In this document: positions 60,515 through 64,000 of the stretch, in pieces
Layout: every line of letters starts with the position of its first letter
Position numbering within the stretch: position 1 is the first letter of the stretch
NCBI RefSeq assembly: GCF_041359055.1
Contig: NZ_JBGJKZ010000003.1
Coordinates: 1 to 64,000, forward strand
Length of the DNA: 64,000 nt
From: Paenalcaligenes hominis_A
GTDB lineage: Bacteria; Pseudomonadota; Gammaproteobacteria; Burkholderiales; Burkholderiaceae_B
Direction of reading: 5' to 3'
Made by a program: the position numbers and the translations under genes
Notes under the pieces: generated by a model
The model's database searches: none
The model's input: only the letters and a program-made list of their open reading frames with translations
Told to the model about the DNA's origin: nothing

Positions 60515-61498
60515 ATGTTTAATGCTTTAGTCATAGATAAGAAAAATGATGTGCAGCAGGCTCAGTTACAGGCAGTTGATCTGGATCAGTTACCCCAAGA
60601 AGACGTATTGGTGCGTGTGGCTTACAGCACTCTTAATTACAAAGACGCCCTCGCTATTACGGGGGCGTCGCCTATTGCGCGGCAGTTTCCGATGGTGCCT
60701 GGTATTGATTTTTCTGGTGTGGTCGAGCGCTCTTCTCATCCCGATTACCAAAAAGGGGATCAGGTGCTCGTCAATGGTTGGGGGTTGGGTGAAACTCACT
60801 GGGGAGGCTTAGCTGAATACGCAGCCGTGCCAGCAAAGTATTTAATTCGAGTACCCGAAACATTTACGTTGCGAGATACCATGCTGATAGGTACGGCGGG
60901 CTACACCGCTATGTTGTGTGTGCTTGCTCTGGAGCAGCAAGGGGTCACACCAGACAAGGGGCCTGTGTTGGTCACAGGGGCCGCTGGTGGGGTAGGCAGT
61001 GTGGCGATAGCGGTATTGGCAAAACTAGGTTATGAAGTGGCGGCCTTAACAGGGCGTGAACATGAGGCCGATTATTTAACCCATCTTGGGGCTAAGCATG
61101 TTTTGTCGCGTAGTGACTATAACAAACCTGCACGCCCTTTAAATAAAGAGCAGTGGGCCGCTGCCATTGATGTGGCGGGTGGTCATACCTTGGCTAATGT
61201 ATGTGCATCTATGAAATACAACGGTGTGGTTGCCGCTTGCGGCTTAGCGGAAAGCATGGACTTTCCCAGCACTGTAGCACCTTTTATTTTACGTGGCATT
61301 AAATTAATCGGCATTGAAAGTGTGTATGCTGCGACGGAATTACGCTTACGTGCTTGGCGACGCTTAGCCACCGATTTGGATCCTGCGCTATTACACACTT
61401 TGCTAGCCAAAGAAATTCCCCTAGAGCACACTATAGAAACGGCCCAGCAACTTTTAGATGGCAAGATACGAGGTCGTGTGGTGGTCAAATTAAATTAA
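60515..61498 (+). CDS. acuI: Acrylyl-CoA reductase (AcuI/YhdH family)
   Basis: 327 residues from ATG 60515. Medium-chain dehydrogenase/reductase that reduces acryloyl-CoA to propionyl-CoA with NADPH. Markers are MFNALVIDKKND, STLNYKDALAITG, PGIDFSGVV, GWGLGETHWGGLAEYA and the nucleotide loop TGAAGGVGSVA. The start is decided by GGAG at 60505-60508, six bases before ATG 60515; ATG 60497 has no SD. It is divergent from the hydratase-ligase-ggt operon and followed by an AhpD-like gene. Confidence 0.92.
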   Translation: MFNALVIDKKNDVQQAQLQAVDLDQLPQEDVLVRVAYSTLNYKDALAITGASPIARQFPMVPGIDFSGVVERSSHPDYQKGDQVLVNGWGLGETHWGGLAEYAAVPAKYLIRVPETFTLRDTMLIGTAGYTAMLCVLALEQQGVTPDKGPVLVTGAAGGVGSVAIAVLAKLGYEVAALTGREHEADYLTHLGAKHVLSRSDYNKPARPLNKEQWAAAIDVAGGHTLANVCASMKYNGVVAACGLAESMDFPSTVAPFILRGIKLIGIESVYAATELRLRAWRRLATDLDPALLHTLLAKEIPLEHTIETAQQLLDGKIRGRVVVKLN

Positions 61499-61519
61499 CG
61501 ATAAACACTGGAGACATTG

Positions 61520-62092
61520 ATGACCCAAACCCAATCAATTACACGGTTTAGCTTGCCGGATTTAAACGAGCTACCCAGCGATATTGCAGAGCGTATTCAG
61601 CAGGTCCATGACAAAGCCGGCTTTATTCCTAATGTGTTTTTGGTGTTGGCGCGTCGGCCAGACGAGTTTAGGGCTTTTTTTGCTTATCACGATGCTTTAA
61701 TGGAAAAACAAGGTAATTTGACCCTGGCCGAGCGAGAGATGATTGTGGTGGCGACGAGTAGCGTGAACCAATGCCATTATTGTGTTATTGCTCATGGGGC
61801 TATATTGCGTATTCGTGCTAAAGACACTCATATCGCGGATCAGGTTGCCATTAATTTTCGTAAAGCGCCTATCTCAGCGCGCCAGCAGGCCATGCTGAAC
61901 TTTGCTGTAAAGGTGGCTCAAAGCTCATATGCTATCGATGAGCAGGATTACGTCGCATTAACCGAACAGGGTTTTGATGAAGAGGACGCCTGGGATATTA
62001 TGGCGATTGCGGCGTTTTTTGGGATGTCGAATCGTTTAGCTAATGCGGCCCACATGCAGCCTAATCCTGAGTTTTATGATCTAGGCCGCTAG
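61520..62092 (+). CDS. AhpD-like peroxidase-related protein (carboxymuconolactone decarboxylase fold)
   Basis: 190 residues. The catalytic pattern CHYCVIAHGAILR (CxxC-x3-H) is present in a helical bundle, as in the AhpD-related uncharacterised peroxidase-like group. TGGAGACA places the start at ATG 61520; the TTG at 61517 is in the same frame but lies too close to the SD. It follows acuI by 21 bp. Its stop shares CTAG with the end of the minus-strand small membrane protein gene. Confidence 0.9.
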   Translation: MTQTQSITRFSLPDLNELPSDIAERIQQVHDKAGFIPNVFLVLARRPDEFRAFFAYHDALMEKQGNLTLAEREMIVVATSSVNQCHYCVIAHGAILRIRAKDTHIADQVAINFRKAPISARQQAMLNFAVKVAQSSYAIDEQDYVALTEQGFDEEDAWDIMAIAAFFGMSNRLANAAHMQPNPEFYDLGR

Positions 62093-62211
62093 CACATGGG
62101 CAAGCCAATCGGCAATAGCTCAAATGCAGCAACGCGCCACCCATAAAATGCATAAAAGCTAAGGGCGGCTAAACCCATAACAGCCAAACTGAGTCCGACT
62201 TTTTTTATCAT
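62089..62211 (-). CDS. 40-residue single-span membrane protein
   Basis: A small frame on the minus strand starting MIKKVGLSLAVMGLAALSF and ending PIGLPMC. It has a basic N-terminus and one membrane helix (about 5-21) followed by a short aromatic tail. The SD AAGGAG lies 8 bases before the ATG and overlaps the final codons of the MFS transporter gene, so its translation is coupled to it (start 2 bp after the stop of the transporter). The size, topology and position suggest a small accessory protein of the transporter, but no family is recognised. It could also be a signal-anchor peptide of no function. Confidence 0.66.
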   Translation of the reverse strand: MIKKVGLSLAVMGLAALSFYAFYGWRVAAFELLPIGLPMC

Positions 62212-62213
62212 GG

Positions 62214-63413
62214 CTAGGCTCCTTGGGGGCGAAGTATGGCCTGTTCACGAATAGGCCAATTGAGTGCAGCAGCAACAAAACTAAGCGCTATCGATAGATA
62301 CCATACACTATCATAACTACCGGTTTTGTCGAATAAATACCCCCCAAGCCAGCCACCTAAAAAAGAGCCTATTTGGTGAAATAAAAACACAATGCCACCT
62401 AACATGGACAGGTTTCTAACACCAAAAATGGTGGCAATGGTGCCATTTGTTAAAGGCACTGTCGATAGCCAAAGCAGTCCCATCGCAATACCAAAAGCGT
62501 AAGCACTCCAAATGCTGATAGGGAATGATATAAACAATACAATAACGATGGCACGTGCTAGGTATAAGGCACTTAGCAGCCGAGGCTTAGAGTAACGTTC
62601 CCCTAACCAGCCGCCTATGTATGTGCCTGCCACGTTAAATAACCCCACTAGAGCCAATACGGTGGCACCAGCCATAACGGGTAATTGGTGGTCCACTAAA
62701 TACGCAGGCAAGTGCACTCCAATAAAAACCACTTGGAATCCACATACAAAAAAACCAAAAGCAAGTAGTCTAAACCCAGAGTGATGCCATGCTTCGTGTA
62801 ATGCAGCATATATGCTTTGGTTGATTTCAGTTTGAGGTGTTGTGTGGGTGTCTTTGACCATGGTGGCTAAGGGCAAAATAAATGCAGAGAGTAAGCCCAG
62901 CGCAATCAATGCTGCCGACCAACCTAGCCATTCTATAAGGTGAATAGAACCAGGCAGCATAATAAACTGCCCAAATGATCCGGCTGCGGCAGCAACTCCC
63001 ATAGCCATGCTACGTTTTTCGGGTGGGGCGGCTCGTCCCACTACACCAAGTAAAACGGAAAATGAGGTACCGGATAAGCCAATCCCAATGAGCAGCCCTG
63101 TACTAAGCGATAAAGATAGAGCGCTTTGCGCGTATCCCATCAAAATCAAGCCTGTAGTATAAAATAGCCCGCCTATAGCAATGGTACGGCGTGGGCCATA
63201 ACGATCTGCCAAAGCGCCTGCAAAAGGTTGTGCCACGCCCCAAGCTAAGTTTTGTAATGCCATAGCAAAAGCAAAAACCTCACGATTCCAGCCAAAATCT
63301 AGACTCATGGGACTTAGAAATAAGCCAAAGCTGTGACGAATACCTAGCGATAAGAAAAGAATTAACGAAGCACCCAGCATGAGCCAGAGATTTGTACGCT
63401 GTGGGGCGGGCAT
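62214..63413 (-). CDS. MFS transporter, monocarboxylate/oxalate-formate antiporter type
   Basis: 399 residues, 12 membrane helices. The MFS signature loop between helices 2 and 3 is GALADRYGPRRT (about 65-76). The N-terminal RHSFGLFLSPMSLDFGWNRE is typical of the OFA/MCT-like major facilitators that move organic acids. Substrate unknown. The nearby acyl-CoA ligase and acuI make a small carboxylate plausible. It is followed by the small membrane protein gene. Confidence 0.9.
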   Translation of the reverse strand: MPAPQRTNLWLMLGASLILFLSLGIRHSFGLFLSPMSLDFGWNREVFAFAMALQNLAWGVAQPFAGALADRYGPRRTIAIGGLFYTTGLILMGYAQSALSLSLSTGLLIGIGLSGTSFSVLLGVVGRAAPPEKRSMAMGVAAAAGSFGQFIMLPGSIHLIEWLGWSAALIALGLLSAFILPLATMVKDTHTTPQTEINQSIYAALHEAWHHSGFRLLAFGFFVCGFQVVFIGVHLPAYLVDHQLPVMAGATVLALVGLFNVAGTYIGGWLGERYSKPRLLSALYLARAIVIVLFISFPISIWSAYAFGIAMGLLWLSTVPLTNGTIATIFGVRNLSMLGGIVFLFHQIGSFLGGWLGGYLFDKTGSYDSVWYLSIALSFVAAALNWPIREQAILRPQGA

Positions 63414-63487
63414 GTGTTGTCCTTTTGATCTGCAGTGATGAGTTAAGGATTATGGGGGCGTAGGCTCAAAAAAAACAAGTAACCACG

Positions 63488-64000
63488 TCATTTTGAGCAA
63501 CTGCGATATTGCGCACCAAATCGCTCTGCGCGTGCTTGAACCGTACTGGCTGTGCGTTTAAGCCAAGCTTTACGGTCATAACTGCGATTTCTGTATCCAG
63601 TCCAACCTTCGTGGTAGTTTAAATAAAGACCGTAGGCATCCCATTTCGAGGTACCGTTGATTTGCTGAGATTTATGGCTATACCAGCCCATGAAGTCGAT
63701 GGCGTCAGCAAAATTGTCGCGTCTAGCAAGCATGCTACCGGCCTCGCGTTTATAGTCGGCCCATGTTTCGTCCTTGGCTTGGGCGTACCCATAAGCAGTA
63801 CTGACCCGGCCCCAGGGGATAAAACCCAGTAAATAACGTCGTGGGGGAATGGCATTATGTTTGAAACTGGATTCTTGATACATCATAGCCATCGTGATTT
63901 GTGGTGGCACACCCCACTTTTTTTGTGTTTTTTGAGCAGCGCGGTGCCAACTAGGTTTTTCTTGAAAAATACCACACAGGTTTTCAGGGGTGGTTGGTGG
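63488..64000 (-). CDS. Lysozyme-like (transglycosylase SLT) domain protein, N-terminus outside the window
   Basis: The C-terminal 170 residues of a gene whose start lies beyond 64000; the frame is open to the window edge. WGVPPQITMAMMYQESSFKHNAIPPRRY contains the catalytic glutamate of the SLT fold in YQESSF, followed by YGYAQAKDETWADYK and YHEGWTGY, the later parts of the lysozyme-like domain. The upstream residues (NLCGIFQEKPSWHRAAQKT) suggest that it begins as a short, possibly lipid-anchored protein. The fold acts on peptidoglycan. Confidence 0.86.
   Translation of the reverse strand, partial: PPTTPENLCGIFQEKPSWHRAAQKTQKKWGVPPQITMAMMYQESSFKHNAIPPRRYLLGFIPWGRVSTAYGYAQAKDETWADYKREAGSMLARRDNFADAIDFMGWYSHKSQQINGTSKWDAYGLYLNYHEGWTGYRNRSYDRKAWLKRTASTVQARAERFGAQYRSCSK

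Overview
The window reads as a chromosomal segment of a betaproteobacterium of the order Burkholderiales, most likely an Alcaligenaceae-type organism of moderate GC content. This is inferred from the betaproteobacterial 5S rRNA tail, the ubiH-dusB-fis-purH-ruvC-ruvA block, the minC-minD-minE set, an aat-bpt-pyrD operon, a phasin with a PhaR-like operator, and a double-length UvrA. Most of it is housekeeping DNA with tight gene packing. Several convergent gene pairs share their stop codons. There is no CRISPR array, prophage or intact insertion sequence.

Layout: 1-1074 is the 3' end of an rRNA operon followed by genetic debris, namely an ornithine cyclodeaminase-family remnant and the tail of a TnpB gene. 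1.1-6.5 kb holds a small membrane protein, purU, pdxH-chaC, tcdA and the folate pair pabB-pabC. 6.5-12.0 kb is one 1858-codon gene encoding two UvrA copies in tandem. 12.2-16.1 kb holds a 42-residue basic protein with its own promoter and terminator, a glycosyltransferase, an acidic protein of unknown function, ettA and a glycine-zipper lipoprotein.

16.1-23.2 kb looks like a catabolic island that is more AT-rich by eye: a LysR regulator divergent from a benzoylformate decarboxylase, a three-gene TRAP transporter and an aldehyde dehydrogenase. The inferred function is uptake of an aromatic 2-oxo or 2-hydroxy acid and its conversion through an aldehyde to an aromatic acid. 23.3-27.0 kb has minE-minD-minC and glnS.

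27.1-34.0 kb is a close-packed operon: a cytochrome bd-like subunit pair, a ClcB-type chloride channel, an outer-membrane beta-barrel candidate and recQ. The bd subunit I homologue appears to have lost all three heme ligands and the surrounding conserved acidic residues, and is the best candidate here for an undescribed membrane system. 34.0-41.3 kb holds ruvB, a serine/threonine dehydratase and the ubiH-to-ruvA operon. 41.4-50.9 kb has ctaG-like, bepA-like, a hydrolase, a zinc-finger protein, azlCD, rhlE, a thioredoxin-like gene, an EI24 protein, a CinA-like protein, an IclR regulator with a strong palindrome, and a DsrE-like protein. 51.0-55.2 kb has the phasin, pyrD, the two N-degron aminoacyl transferases, a NUDIX protein and tRNA-Cys. 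55.3-64.0 kb has a 3-methyladenine glycosylase, a Pmp3 protein, a gamma-glutamyltransferase / acyl-CoA ligase / hydratase-like operon, acuI, an AhpD-like protein, an MFS transporter with a 40-residue membrane protein in its wake, and a truncated lysozyme-like gene.
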